DNA of 64,000 nt from positions 1,712,137 to 1,776,136 of the forward strand of contig NZ_SHKM01000001.1 of NCBI RefSeq assembly GCF_004217225.1, read 5' to 3'. A program made the translations under genes and the position numbers. Below the pieces are notes generated by a model. The model worked only from the letters and a program-made list of their open reading frames with translations. It was not told where the DNA came from and ran no database searches. The DNA comes from Azospira oryzae. GTDB taxonomy: Bacteria; Pseudomonadota; Gammaproteobacteria; Burkholderiales; Rhodocyclaceae. Positions 53,081 to 61,438 of this stretch are shown piece by piece (the stretch's first letter is position 1; every line of letters starts with the position of its first letter).

Positions 53081-53995
53081 TTACATCGAGGCCTGAGAAT
53101 CCCGACGGGCTACCAACTCCGACAAAGACTCAATTTCTCGGTGAGGAAGGACGCAAGGCCGCCCGCCAGGAGGAATGGCCGAAACAACCCGACGACCGGC
53201 AATTAATGCCACCGCCATTGCCATTGATTCGCACCCCACTACCACATCGCTCTCCATTATCTCGCGTATCAGCGGCATGCCGCCGCCCAATCTTGCCAGC
53301 GGCTGCATTTCGGCTATCAGTGAGTCGTACTTTCCCACCGCCTCAGCTGGGTGGGGGCGAATAACGAGAGATTCAACATACCCCCCGAGAGCAGTCACGC
53401 CTCCATGCAGATAACGAATGGCGTCAAATTCTGTATACCCCCACTGCCGCGGATTCCCATGGGCCAAGAGTGCATGCTCGCTGATGGGCTCGCTCACGAA
53501 GAGGACACGCAGCCCCCGCCTCGCGGAGCCCCCCCTCACCTCTTCGTAGCAAAGGGAGAATTCATGCTTCATATCCTCAAAGTAGGGATTCATAACCAGC
53601 ATGACTTCAATATCCGGGAAAACCCGGCTCGCCACCGCTTTAGCGTAGTGGTCGCCGACCAAAATAGCATCTGGCAGATGTTCTATCCCAGTACGAATAA
53701 AACGTTCCCGATAATTGACCCAGTGATCGAGGAAAGTCACCACACGTTTGCCTGCCTGGCGCGCGGCGCCAATAGCCCGCCACTCGAGATCAGACTGCCA
53801 ACTCGAACCGGTCAGTACCTCATCGCAAGCTTCGATGGCATCAACGAGGGAAGAACAAGCCACCGCACCCAAGCGACGTGTGAACACCTTCCGAGCAGGG
53901 CCCTCCAGCACAAACAGCCAGTCACCGCCTTCTCGCACGACATAACTGGCCAGAATCTCGGCCCCGCCAGCGTCATGACTCACGACACAGCGCAT
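53081..53995 (-). CDS. Unassigned GT-B-like protein, candidate CMP-sugar transferase
   Basis: 304 residues; no family recognised with certainty. The N-terminal half starts MRCVVSHDAGGAEILASYV, and the C-terminal half contains LRVLFVSEPISEHALL, SLVIRPHPAEAVGKYDSLI near 212-230 and SDVVVGCESMAMAVALIAG near 249-267. The RPHP segment is like the HP motif that binds CMP in several bacterial sialyltransferase families. With a complete CMP-pseudaminic acid pathway upstream, a pseudaminyltransferase role is a reasonable guess. Its ATG overlaps the upstream GNAT stop by one base. Confidence 0.55.
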   Translation of the reverse strand: MRCVVSHDAGGAEILASYVVREGGDWLFVLEGPARKVFTRRLGAVACSSLVDAIEACDEVLTGSSWQSDLEWRAIGAARQAGKRVVTFLDHWVNYRERFIRTGIEHLPDAILVGDHYAKAVASRVFPDIEVMLVMNPYFEDMKHEFSLCYEEVRGGSARRGLRVLFVSEPISEHALLAHGNPRQWGYTEFDAIRYLHGGVTALGGYVESLVIRPHPAEAVGKYDSLIAEMQPLARLGGGMPLIREIMESDVVVGCESMAMAVALIAGRRVVSAIPPGGRPCVLPHREIESLSELVARRDSQASM

Positions 53996-54537
53996 CAGTT
54001 CGATACCAACCGTTCAATATCCTGGCGCAGCAGACCATACTCGACGACGTCCACCCATTGCCCATCAAGGTATAGGTGGGCTTTACGCCGCCCCTCCTCC
54101 CTGAAACCGAGGCTCAGGGCCAGACGTTGCATCCCCAGATTGGTGGCTGCGGTCCCACAGAAAATCCGGACCAGATTAAGTTTGTTGAAGCCGTGTTCAA
54201 TCAGGCATTGGCCCGCCATCCTGCTCACCCCCCGTTGCCAGTGGCGACGATCCCCCAAAAGAATGGCGAATTCCGCATGTTGATTGATACTGGAAATGCC
54301 CTGCAGGCTGATGTTGCCGATATGGCCGTCCTGATCGTGGCAAATGGCCCACACCAACTTGTCGGCGCCATTCAAGGAATCGTAGAAGGCGCGGAAATAC
54401 TCACGGTTCCGCGGATACTTGCCGTGGGAGTTGTAGCGGCAAACCTCCTGATCTTCAAACCAAGAAAGGTAGGGACCGTCCAGGTCCGTTTCACGGAGAG
54501 GACGGACAAAATATGAGTCACCAAGGCGGTAGATCAT
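53995..54537 (-). CDS. GNAT-family N-acetyltransferase (sugar-locus type)
   Basis: 180 residues. VRPLRETDLDGPYLSWFEDQEVCRYNSHG at the start is typical of RimJ/PseH-like GNATs in sugar clusters; QRGVSRMAGQCLIEHGFNKLNLVRI contains the acetyl-CoA loop. It probably acetylates the amino sugar made by the aminotransferase next to it. ATG 54537 overlaps the aminotransferase stop by four bases. Confidence 0.85.
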   Translation of the reverse strand: MIYRLGDSYFVRPLRETDLDGPYLSWFEDQEVCRYNSHGKYPRNREYFRAFYDSLNGADKLVWAICHDQDGHIGNISLQGISSINQHAEFAILLGDRRHWQRGVSRMAGQCLIEHGFNKLNLVRIFCGTAATNLGMQRLALSLGFREEGRRKAHLYLDGQWVDVVEYGLLRQDIERLVSN

Positions 54538-55826
54538 TTCAGCGCCTCCAGATTGGCCCAGACCTTGTGGAAGGCGGCGACAATGAGATCCACGTCGGCT
54601 TCACTCAGGTCGTGCAGGCACATGGCAAAGCCCAGGAAAGACGACTCATGCAGCTCTTCAGCCACCGGACAGACACCCTTGGCATAACTGACCTCACGCT
54701 TGCAGATTTCGGATGACCAGGGGAAGCCCCTCGAGCCATAAGCAATTTTCTTCTGGTACATGGGCAGCATATGTACATTGACATAGCCGGCAGCGAGTCC
54801 GGCAACGCCTTCTGCAGTGAGGGCTTCGACAATTCTGGCCCGGGAAACTCCAAGCTGGGCAATGTCTAGCACCATGGGGTACACATAATAGACATGGGTA
54901 CAGCCCTCGCGCACCTTGGGCGTCCGGAGCCCGGGCAAGCCTGCCAGCCCTCGGTTTAGGTATTCGGCGACCCGCTGACGCCCCTGGACCAGCGCTTCCA
55001 GCTTGTTCAACTGACTCAGGCCGATGGCACACTCGATTTCACCGAGACGAAAGTTGTAGCCAATCATGTTGGCCAGGTTGGTTTCGCCCATGGGGCCGAC
55101 CACGGCTTCGGCGTGATTGCGGATCAGGCGCAGACGGTCGGCGATCCTGTCGTTATCCGTAACCAGGATGCCGCCTTCGCCGGTATGAATGTGCTTGTGA
55201 TAGTTGAGGCTGAAGCCCCCCACATGGGAAACGGTACCCGCGTACTTTCCCTTGTATAGCGCCCCAGGAGCCTGAGCCGTGTCGGTGATAACCTTCAGAT
55301 TATGGCGACTGGCTATCTCCATCAGGGCATCAATGTCCGCAGACTGGCCAAAGATGTCCACCGCCATGATGGCCTTGGTCTGGGGAGTGATATTGGCTTC
55401 AACGGAGCGGGGGTCCAGGCAGAAGGTATCGGGCTCGATATCGGCAAAGACCGGAATGGCATTCCAGTGCAGGATGGCTGTCGCGCTTGCACACATGGTG
55501 AATGGAGAAACGATGACTTCGTCCCCCGGTTCGATATCCAGCGCCCCAACGGCGGCGATCAGCCCGGAGGTCCAGGAATTGACCGTTATCGCATGCTTGA
55601 CGCCGAAATAGGCCTCGCACTTACGCTCAAACTCCCGCACCCTGGGACCACCAAGGAAGTCTTCACCCCAGGCACCGATGAACTGGGAAAGAACCCCGCT
55701 TTCCACCACGGCTTTGGCCGCTTCCACCTCTTCCTGGCCGATCGGGTTGTAGCGGACAAAGGCCCGATCAATTGCTTTGGGGCCGCCAAATAGGGCCAGT
55801 GCATCCGTGTTCGATTGAGTGCTCAT
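54534..55826 (-). CDS. DegT/DnrJ/EryC1/StrS-family aminotransferase
   Basis: 430 residues. The fold-I PLP features are NSWTSGLIAAVGALDIEPGDEVIVSP (phosphate loop), VITDTAQAPGA (PLP Asp) and FSLNYHKHIHTGEGG (Schiff-base lysine). It transaminates keto-sugars or keto-cyclitols with glutamate or glutamine. The N-terminal ALFGGPKAID echoes StsC/AHBA-type members rather than PseC. It is probably paired with the adjacent Gfo/Idh oxidoreductase. ATG 55826 overlaps that gene's stop by four bases. Confidence 0.9.
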   Translation of the reverse strand: MSTQSNTDALALFGGPKAIDRAFVRYNPIGQEEVEAAKAVVESGVLSQFIGAWGEDFLGGPRVREFERKCEAYFGVKHAITVNSWTSGLIAAVGALDIEPGDEVIVSPFTMCASATAILHWNAIPVFADIEPDTFCLDPRSVEANITPQTKAIMAVDIFGQSADIDALMEIASRHNLKVITDTAQAPGALYKGKYAGTVSHVGGFSLNYHKHIHTGEGGILVTDNDRIADRLRLIRNHAEAVVGPMGETNLANMIGYNFRLGEIECAIGLSQLNKLEALVQGRQRVAEYLNRGLAGLPGLRTPKVREGCTHVYYVYPMVLDIAQLGVSRARIVEALTAEGVAGLAAGYVNVHMLPMYQKKIAYGSRGFPWSSEICKREVSYAKGVCPVAEELHESSFLGFAMCLHDLSEADVDLIVAAFHKVWANLEALK

Positions 55827-56785
55827 AGGGAATTTTTGATGGAAGTGAGATGTTCGAGGGCGCCCAAAGCCTCCTGCCCGGAGCACAGGCAATGCTGTTC
55901 TCCGCTCAAGGCCAGCTTCAACTGGTCGGCTACAAGCCATTGAATGCGCGCCAGATGGCTGGGGATTTCATGCTCCACCCGGTCCAGGACCGTATAGCCG
56001 CTATTGGTCGGGCTCGGCACAGCCGGCTGCCAGACCAGTTTCCAGCCCCCCAGGTCGTAGCGCAAACGGCCGGAGGGGGAAACCAGCTCAGCGGTGTAGT
56101 GGGAATAATCCTCTTCCCGGGCAGCCAGGAAATGGATGCGTCCCCGGGCAAAGCTCAGTAGCAGGTCGGGCTCCGGATCACCCTGCCAGTCGCGCCCCGG
56201 TGCCACCACCTGGGCGGAAACCAGGTCGCCCAGCCAATACTGCATCAGGTCGAAAAAGTGGGAACCGTTATGCAGCAGGCCTTTGGAATACCAGACAACC
56301 CCCTTGAGGGGCGTGGATATTTCACCTGCATCGATACGCCGCCGCACCTCCTGCACCGCCGGGTCGGCACGCCGGATGTAATTGACGAACAGCTCGCAGC
56401 CGGCCGCCTGACAGGCGGCTACGATCTCCCTGGCTTCTCCGATATCGTGGGACAGCGGCTTCTCGCACAGAATGGCCCGGGGACGGGAATGCTCCAATAC
56501 CTGGTGCACCAGGGAGCCATGGACCGCAGTCGCTGCCGCAATAGCGACCACCTCCGGCTGGCAGGCCGTCAACAGTTCGGGAACAGAGGCACAGGCCGGA
56601 CACCCGTAGGTCTCGGTCATTTCCTGGCAACGCGTCCGGTCCGGATCCATCCCGCCGAGCAGGCGGAAAGCCGGATGTATGGCAAATGCCCGGGCGTGGG
56701 TGAAGATGAACCCCTCGGAACTCGACGGCAAGTCCGAAGTAAGACCGATCCTTCCCAGACCAATGACAACGGCGCCCAGACTCAC
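55823..56785 (-). CDS. Gfo/Idh/MocA-family oxidoreductase
   Basis: 320 residues. The NAD(P) loop is AVVIGLGRIGLTSD near 5-18; ILCEKPLSHDIGEA near 117-130 contains the EKP catalytic lysine motif. These enzymes oxidise sugar or inositol hydroxyls, here probably generating the ketone used by the DegT enzyme. GTG 56785 is preferred: AGGGAG lies five bases upstream, while ATG 56803 sits only four bases from a strong hairpin with no ribosome site. Confidence 0.87.
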   Translation of the reverse strand: MSLGAVVIGLGRIGLTSDLPSSSEGFIFTHARAFAIHPAFRLLGGMDPDRTRCQEMTETYGCPACASVPELLTACQPEVVAIAAATAVHGSLVHQVLEHSRPRAILCEKPLSHDIGEAREIVAACQAAGCELFVNYIRRADPAVQEVRRRIDAGEISTPLKGVVWYSKGLLHNGSHFFDLMQYWLGDLVSAQVVAPGRDWQGDPEPDLLLSFARGRIHFLAAREEDYSHYTAELVSPSGRLRYDLGGWKLVWQPAVPSPTNSGYTVLDRVEHEIPSHLARIQWLVADQLKLALSGEQHCLCSGQEALGALEHLTSIKNSL

Positions 56786-56807
56786 ACATTCTCCCTGCCA
56801 CATTGCG

Positions 56808-56829
56808 CCGGGGCGGAGGGCCGCCCCGG
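56808..56829 (-). other. Strong stem-loop between pseI and the Gfo/Idh gene
   Basis: A perfect nine-base stem CCGGGGCGG / CCGCCCCGG with a four-base loop, located 22 bases upstream of the proposed GTG. No T tract follows, so it is not a standard terminator. It could be an RNA-processing or transcript-stability element that splits the pse genes from the rest of the operon. Confidence 0.55.
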
Positions 56830-56853
56830 CCTAAAGGTGCAAGTTTACCGGAG

Positions 56854-57909
56854 TCACTCGAAAGAATCAGGGGTAACCGGTGTATTTCGCATTATTTTGC
56901 GTGCTGCCCGGCGTCCCAGGACACTATCCAGGTGCTTCGGTGCCAGCCCGAAGCCGGGGCGAACGCTGCGAACAGCATCCACGCCAATTATCTCGCCAGC
57001 ATCAAGATCCCGGACATAGTACAAGGAGCGGCGAAACTGGGCATTGCCCTGCTCGCTGGACTTACGCCCGTAATCCACCCGCCCCAGGGCCTCCCATGCT
57101 GTACGCGCGCCCTGGCACAGCGCCGCCAACTCCGGCGGCTCCAGGGAAAAGCTGTCATCTGGACCGCCACCAAGGCGGTCCAGAGTGAAGTGTTTCTCGA
57201 TGATGCAGGCCCCCAGCGCCACGCTGGCAATGGCGGTCGTGTTATCCAGTGTGTGATCTGAAAGCCCCGTCACCAGACCGAAACGCTCCATCATGTCGGG
57301 GATGGTTCGCAGGTTATAGTCCGCCGCCGGCGCGGGATAGCCGCTGACGCAATGCAGGATTGCCAGTTGCTGACAGCCCCCTTCGCGGGCGGCCGCAATG
57401 GCCTCGGCGATTTCTTCCGCATCGGCCATGCCGGTGGAAATGATCATCGGCTTGCCGGTCGACGCCACGTAGCGGATCAAGGGCAGGTCGACGGCTTCGA
57501 AAGAGGCGATCTTGTAGGCAGGTGCGTTCAAATCTTCCAGCAGATCCACCGCAGTGGGATCGAAAGGAGTACTGAACACGGTGATGCCCAGCTCCCTGCC
57601 ACGCTTGAACAGGGGCGCATGCCATTCCCAGGGCATATGGGCCTCTTGGTACAGGTCATACAGGCGACGCCCATCCCACAACCCGCCCTGAATGACGAAG
57701 CCCTCGCTGCTGCTGTCTAGGGTAATGGTGTCAGGCCTGTAGGTCTGCAGCTTGACGGCGTCGGCCCCAGCCTTCTGCGCTTCCTCCAGGATACGCAATG
57801 CCGTTTCAAGGCGGCCATTGTGATTGGCGGAAAGCTCGGCAATCACATAAGGGGGAAACGTGTCACCGATGGCACGACCATCGATACGAATGACTTCCTT
57901 ACTATTCAT
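56854..57909 (-). CDS. pseI: Pseudaminic acid synthase
   Basis: 351 residues. A NeuB domain (about 20-260) has PYVIAELSANHNGRLETALR, DAVKLQTYRPDTITL, ISTGMADAEEI, HCVSGYPAP, GLSDHT and IIEKHFTLDR. It is followed by a C-terminal antifreeze/SAF domain (about 290-345, RSLYYVRDLDAGEII). SANHNG is characteristic of PseI over NeuB. It condenses the 2,4-diacetamido-trideoxy-altrose with phosphoenolpyruvate. ATG 57909 overlaps pseH by 8 bases. Confidence 0.95.
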   Translation of the reverse strand: MNSKEVIRIDGRAIGDTFPPYVIAELSANHNGRLETALRILEEAQKAGADAVKLQTYRPDTITLDSSSEGFVIQGGLWDGRRLYDLYQEAHMPWEWHAPLFKRGRELGITVFSTPFDPTAVDLLEDLNAPAYKIASFEAVDLPLIRYVASTGKPMIISTGMADAEEIAEAIAAAREGGCQQLAILHCVSGYPAPAADYNLRTIPDMMERFGLVTGLSDHTLDNTTAIASVALGACIIEKHFTLDRLGGGPDDSFSLEPPELAALCQGARTAWEALGRVDYGRKSSEQGNAQFRRSLYYVRDLDAGEIIGVDAVRSVRPGFGLAPKHLDSVLGRRAARKIMRNTPVTPDSFE

Positions 57910-58432
57910 CCTCTGCACTCTCTGTTCTGCAACACCACTCCTGCTCCAAGAGACCAAAGCAGATCAGGTCATGGTATTTGCCGTCAATTTGATACTGCTG
58001 CCGCAACGCTCCCTCCTGCTGGAAGCCAAGAGATAGGTGAAAGCGGATGGAAGCCGTATTAAAGCCCAGCGCCTGACCACACACCTTATGCAAAGCCAGG
58101 GAGTGAAAGGCGTACTCAAGCGCAGCAGCCCCCAACTGCCTGCCGGAACCACGGACGGCCTCCGGTGCAGTATAAAATCCCCAGTCGGCTGCCCCTGCCT
58201 TTGAGACACCGGAAAAGCCGACGAAACCAAAAGGACCGCCCTCGTCTTCAGCAATCAGCAGGGCACGGGATGCATCGGCATGAACTTTCTCAAACCATGC
58301 GCGATGCTCGGCAAGAGTTATTTCATGCTGGGTCAGCATAAATGTCCGCACCTCCGGAGAGTTCCGCCATACTAGGACCCGCTCCAGATCACCCTCATCC
58401 ATGGGGCGGACAGTGCACTTCGATTTAGACAT
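57902..58432 (-). CDS. pseH: UDP-4-amino-4,6-dideoxy-N-acetyl-beta-L-altrosamine N-acetyltransferase
   Basis: 176 residues, GNAT fold. VRPMDEGDLERVLVWRNSPEVR at the N-terminus, HRAWFEKVHAD, and WGFYTAPEAVRGSGRQLGAAALEYAF with the acetyl-CoA loop match PseH. It N-acetylates the 4-amino group of the PseC product. ATG 58432 overlaps pseG by 8 bases; a TTG at 58444 is unnecessary. Confidence 0.92.
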   Translation of the reverse strand: MSKSKCTVRPMDEGDLERVLVWRNSPEVRTFMLTQHEITLAEHRAWFEKVHADASRALLIAEDEGGPFGFVGFSGVSKAGAADWGFYTAPEAVRGSGRQLGAAALEYAFHSLALHKVCGQALGFNTASIRFHLSLGFQQEGALRQQYQIDGKYHDLICFGLLEQEWCCRTESAEDE

Positions 58433-59528
58433 CGTTATCGGCAATTATTCTGGCCATCCTATCGGCGCCGCTACCATCGGTTATCTGCAGGCACGCTTCC
58501 CGCATTGCCGCATGCTGCTCAGGGCATAGAATCTGCGAGAGCTTCCCGGCGAAGTCACCATCGGAAAAGTCATTATCCAACAATAGGGCCGCACCTGCCG
58601 TAACCAAGGCGGTGGCGCCATCCCGTTGATTGTCGGCAAGAACCATCATCAAGGTCGGCAGACCAAGGCAACAGCGCTCCCACGCACTACCTCCTGCGGC
58701 GCCGATAGCGATATCACTGCCAGCCACTAAGTCAGCCATATTGGACACTCCGACCAGAACCCGGGTGGCACAGGGCATTTTTGCGGCCATTTCCTCAACG
58801 ATCCGGCGCCATGGAGCATGGACTCCCAGCACCACGGAGATGGTAGAGCCCTCGGGCAAACCACGATGAGCCAAAGCGTTAAGCATGCGGGTCGTGATGT
58901 TGTCCCGATCCACCCCCCCCATAGCAATCAGTATCCGGGGAGCCTCTCCGCCATATCGACGCACGACACCGAGAGCCCTCCTAGCGGCGAAATCCGGCCG
59001 GAGCAGGGCAAACTGCGGACCAACGAGCAGCCGACATGACGCAGGCACCAGGGAAGAATAATCCTGCGGCGAACGGCCAAGGTTCTGGTCAAGCAGTACG
59101 GTGCAAGAATGAGGACGATCAGCCAGATCATCAACCACCATCAAGTGACGGCATGAGGACTGAAGCTGCGATTCCCACCGGGCGTCCAGTCCATAATGGT
59201 CGACCACCAGCCAATCTACAGAACCGGCCCCCAACGCGACTTGGGTTTGTTGTGCATCAAGAGCCCAGTCCGCGCCCAACCAGGAGAGGTGGGACGTAGA
59301 GGGATGAGGCAGGGGAGGCTCTTCCTGGTGACAACCTGGCAGAATCCGGATAGGAAAACCTGCGGCGCGTACAATTTCGGTCAAATTACCCGGATGCTCC
59401 CGGGAAATAAAGAAGACGTCGCATCCGAGAGCGCGCAAAGAGCCGGCCAACGTCAGGCAGCGCATGACATGGCCGGTCCCGATGATTAGGGAGGCATCGA
59501 CGCGAAAAGCGACCCTCGCTGCGCTCAT
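58425..59528 (-). CDS. pseG: UDP-2,4-diacetamido-2,4,6-trideoxy-beta-L-altropyranose hydrolase
   Basis: 367 residues, GT-B/MurG-like fold. AFRVDASLIIGTGHVMRCLTLA near 6-27 contains the active-site His of PseG. LVVDHYGLDARWE, MVVDDLADRPH and LIAMGGVDRDNIT near 219-231 are also typical. It releases UDP from the bis-acetamido sugar before condensation by PseI. ATG 59528 overlaps pseF by four bases (ATGA). Confidence 0.94.
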   Translation of the reverse strand: MSAARVAFRVDASLIIGTGHVMRCLTLAGSLRALGCDVFFISREHPGNLTEIVRAAGFPIRILPGCHQEEPPLPHPSTSHLSWLGADWALDAQQTQVALGAGSVDWLVVDHYGLDARWESQLQSSCRHLMVVDDLADRPHSCTVLLDQNLGRSPQDYSSLVPASCRLLVGPQFALLRPDFAARRALGVVRRYGGEAPRILIAMGGVDRDNITTRMLNALAHRGLPEGSTISVVLGVHAPWRRIVEEMAAKMPCATRVLVGVSNMADLVAGSDIAIGAAGGSAWERCCLGLPTLMMVLADNQRDGATALVTAGAALLLDNDFSDGDFAGKLSQILCPEQHAAMREACLQITDGSGADRMARIIADNDV

Positions 59529-60223
59529 GCAGCCGTAGCTTGTTGTTGCGCCCTGAACATCCATTCGGCACGCTCCCAATCCTCAGGCGTGTCGATGTCT
59601 TGGACGCGGTGGCGCGGCAGAATCACTGGCGCCGCGTCCGGGGAAAAAATTGGCTTTCCGGCCAGCCAAGCATCGGCCCTCCCCCAATAGAATTGACCAG
59701 CATCATGAAATGCTTCTTCCAGATCCTGGGAGCGGGTGTGGAAATGCTCAGGATGGAACATTTCCACTCTGTGTTCCTTGGTGATGCGAATGGCCCGCTG
59801 AATTGGAAAGGCAAAACTGGTAACAGAGAAAGCGTAATCCGCCCCGGTATTCAGCAGCGTCTGAAAACCTGTTTGCAAATCCTGCGCATGCACGAACGGT
59901 GCCGTCGCGTAGATGCAGCAAACCTGGTCCGCCGCCTTCCCATTGGCCTGCTGCCACTGAACAGCGTGGGCAATCACAGGAATAGTGCCTGCATGGTCCC
60001 CCGAAAGCTCGGCTGGCCGAAAGAAAGGTACTTCCGCTCCCCAATCCCGTGCAACGGCGGCAATTTCTTCGTCGTCGGTGGAAACGATGATGCGGTCAAA
60101 ACAGGTGCTCGCCAATGCCGCCTCGATGGACCAGGCAATCATCGGCTTGCCACAAAAGGTCTTGATGTTTTTCCGCGGGATGCGCTTGCTGCCCCCACGG
60201 GCGGGGATGACGGCGAGTCTCAT
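59525..60223 (-). CDS. pseF: Pseudaminic acid cytidylyltransferase
   Basis: 232 residues. AVIPARGGSKRIPRKNIKTF near 4-23 is the CTP-binding loop of CMP-sialic-acid-type synthetases; FDRIIVSTDDEEIAAVA and the GQFYWGRADAW segment fit PseF. It activates pseudaminic acid as CMP-Pse for glycosyltransferases. ATG 60223 is chosen as the conserved N-terminus. About 50 bases separate it from pseC. Confidence 0.94.
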   Translation of the reverse strand: MRLAVIPARGGSKRIPRKNIKTFCGKPMIAWSIEAALASTCFDRIIVSTDDEEIAAVARDWGAEVPFFRPAELSGDHAGTIPVIAHAVQWQQANGKAADQVCCIYATAPFVHAQDLQTGFQTLLNTGADYAFSVTSFAFPIQRAIRITKEHRVEMFHPEHFHTRSQDLEEAFHDAGQFYWGRADAWLAGKPIFSPDAAPVILPRHRVQDIDTPEDWERAEWMFRAQQQATAA

Positions 60224-60275
60224 AGATATTCCAGGTTCATGAACAGCAAATGACTGACAGCTTGCCCCTTCCCGG

Positions 60276-61436
60276 TCAGCTAGCCAGGGCCTCACTCAAG
60301 GCTTGAACAACCGCATCCTGGTCGTCCAGACTCATTCCCGGGTAGAGAGGAAGGCTGATGGCTTGCCGATAGTAGTCTTCAGCATGGGGGAAATCCCCCT
60401 CCCGAAACCCCATGTCCCGATAGAACGGCTGGGTATGCACGGGAATGTAATGGACATTGACACCGATTCCGCGACTGCGCAAAGCCTCGAAGACCTGCCG
60501 ATGCCGCTCCGGCGACACTTCTCCCTGCAAGCATGCGATATAGAGGTGGAATCCGGAATAGCCGTCCGGATGCTGCCACGGGATGGAAACCGGCAGAGGG
60601 GCGAGAAGCGCATCATAGCGCCGGGCCAGTTCATGGCGACGAGCCACATAGGCATCCAACCGCTCCAGCTGGCTCACCCCAAGGGCCGCCTGCAGTTCGG
60701 TCATCCGATAATTGAAACCGAGGGCCACCTGTTGGTAATACCAAGGACCGTCAGGCTCGTGGGTCATTCGTGCCGGGTCCCGGGTGATCCCATGGCTGCG
60801 CAGCAAAGCCATCTGCTCGGCCAGGGAGGAGTCGTTGGTGAGGGACATCCCGCCTTCGGCCGTGGTAATGATCTTGACCGGATGGAAGCTGAATACCGTC
60901 ACATCGCTAAAACGGCAGTTACCGATGTACTCATCCCGATATTTCCCGCCGATGGCGTGAGAGGCATCCTCAATGATCCTGATGCCGTAACGGCTCGCCA
61001 GCTCATGAATCGCCGCCATATCGCAAGGCTGCCCGCACATGTGGACGGGCACCAATATCTTGGGCAGACGCCCGGCCTTTTCCGCCGCCGCCAGCTTCGC
61101 TTCCAGTGCCCGGGGGCACATGTTGAAGGTGCGGGGATCGATATCGACAAAATCGACCTGGGCGCCGCAATACAAAGCACAGTTGGCAGAAGCGACAAAA
61201 GTTATGGGGCTGGTCCACAACCAATCACCAGGCCCCAGCCCCAACGCCAAACAGGCAATATGCAAGGCCGAGGTAGCGCTGTTCACTGCAACACCGTGGG
61301 CAGCTCCGACATGAGCGGCTACCCGTTCCTCGAAGCGGGGGACTACGGGCCCCTGGGTCAGGAAATCGGAGCGGAGAACCTGAAGCACCGCCTCGACGTC
61401 CCGGTCGGTGATTTCCTGGCGTCCATAGGGAATCAT
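60276..61436 (-). CDS. pseC: UDP-4-amino-4,6-dideoxy-N-acetyl-beta-L-altrosamine transaminase
   Basis: 386 residues, DegT-family PLP enzyme. MIPYGRQEITDRDVEAV and LRSDFLTQGPVV at the start are standard PseC features; NSATSALHIACLALGLGPGD, IIEDASHAIGG and VFSFHPVKIITTAEGG carry the phosphate loop, PLP Asp and Schiff-base Lys. It aminates C4 of the PseB product. ATG 61436 lies two bases after the pseB stop. Confidence 0.95.
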   Translation of the reverse strand: MIPYGRQEITDRDVEAVLQVLRSDFLTQGPVVPRFEERVAAHVGAAHGVAVNSATSALHIACLALGLGPGDWLWTSPITFVASANCALYCGAQVDFVDIDPRTFNMCPRALEAKLAAAEKAGRLPKILVPVHMCGQPCDMAAIHELASRYGIRIIEDASHAIGGKYRDEYIGNCRFSDVTVFSFHPVKIITTAEGGMSLTNDSSLAEQMALLRSHGITRDPARMTHEPDGPWYYQQVALGFNYRMTELQAALGVSQLERLDAYVARRHELARRYDALLAPLPVSIPWQHPDGYSGFHLYIACLQGEVSPERHRQVFEALRSRGIGVNVHYIPVHTQPFYRDMGFREGDFPHAEDYYRQAISLPLYPGMSLDDQDAVVQALSEALAS

Positions 61437-61438
61437 GG

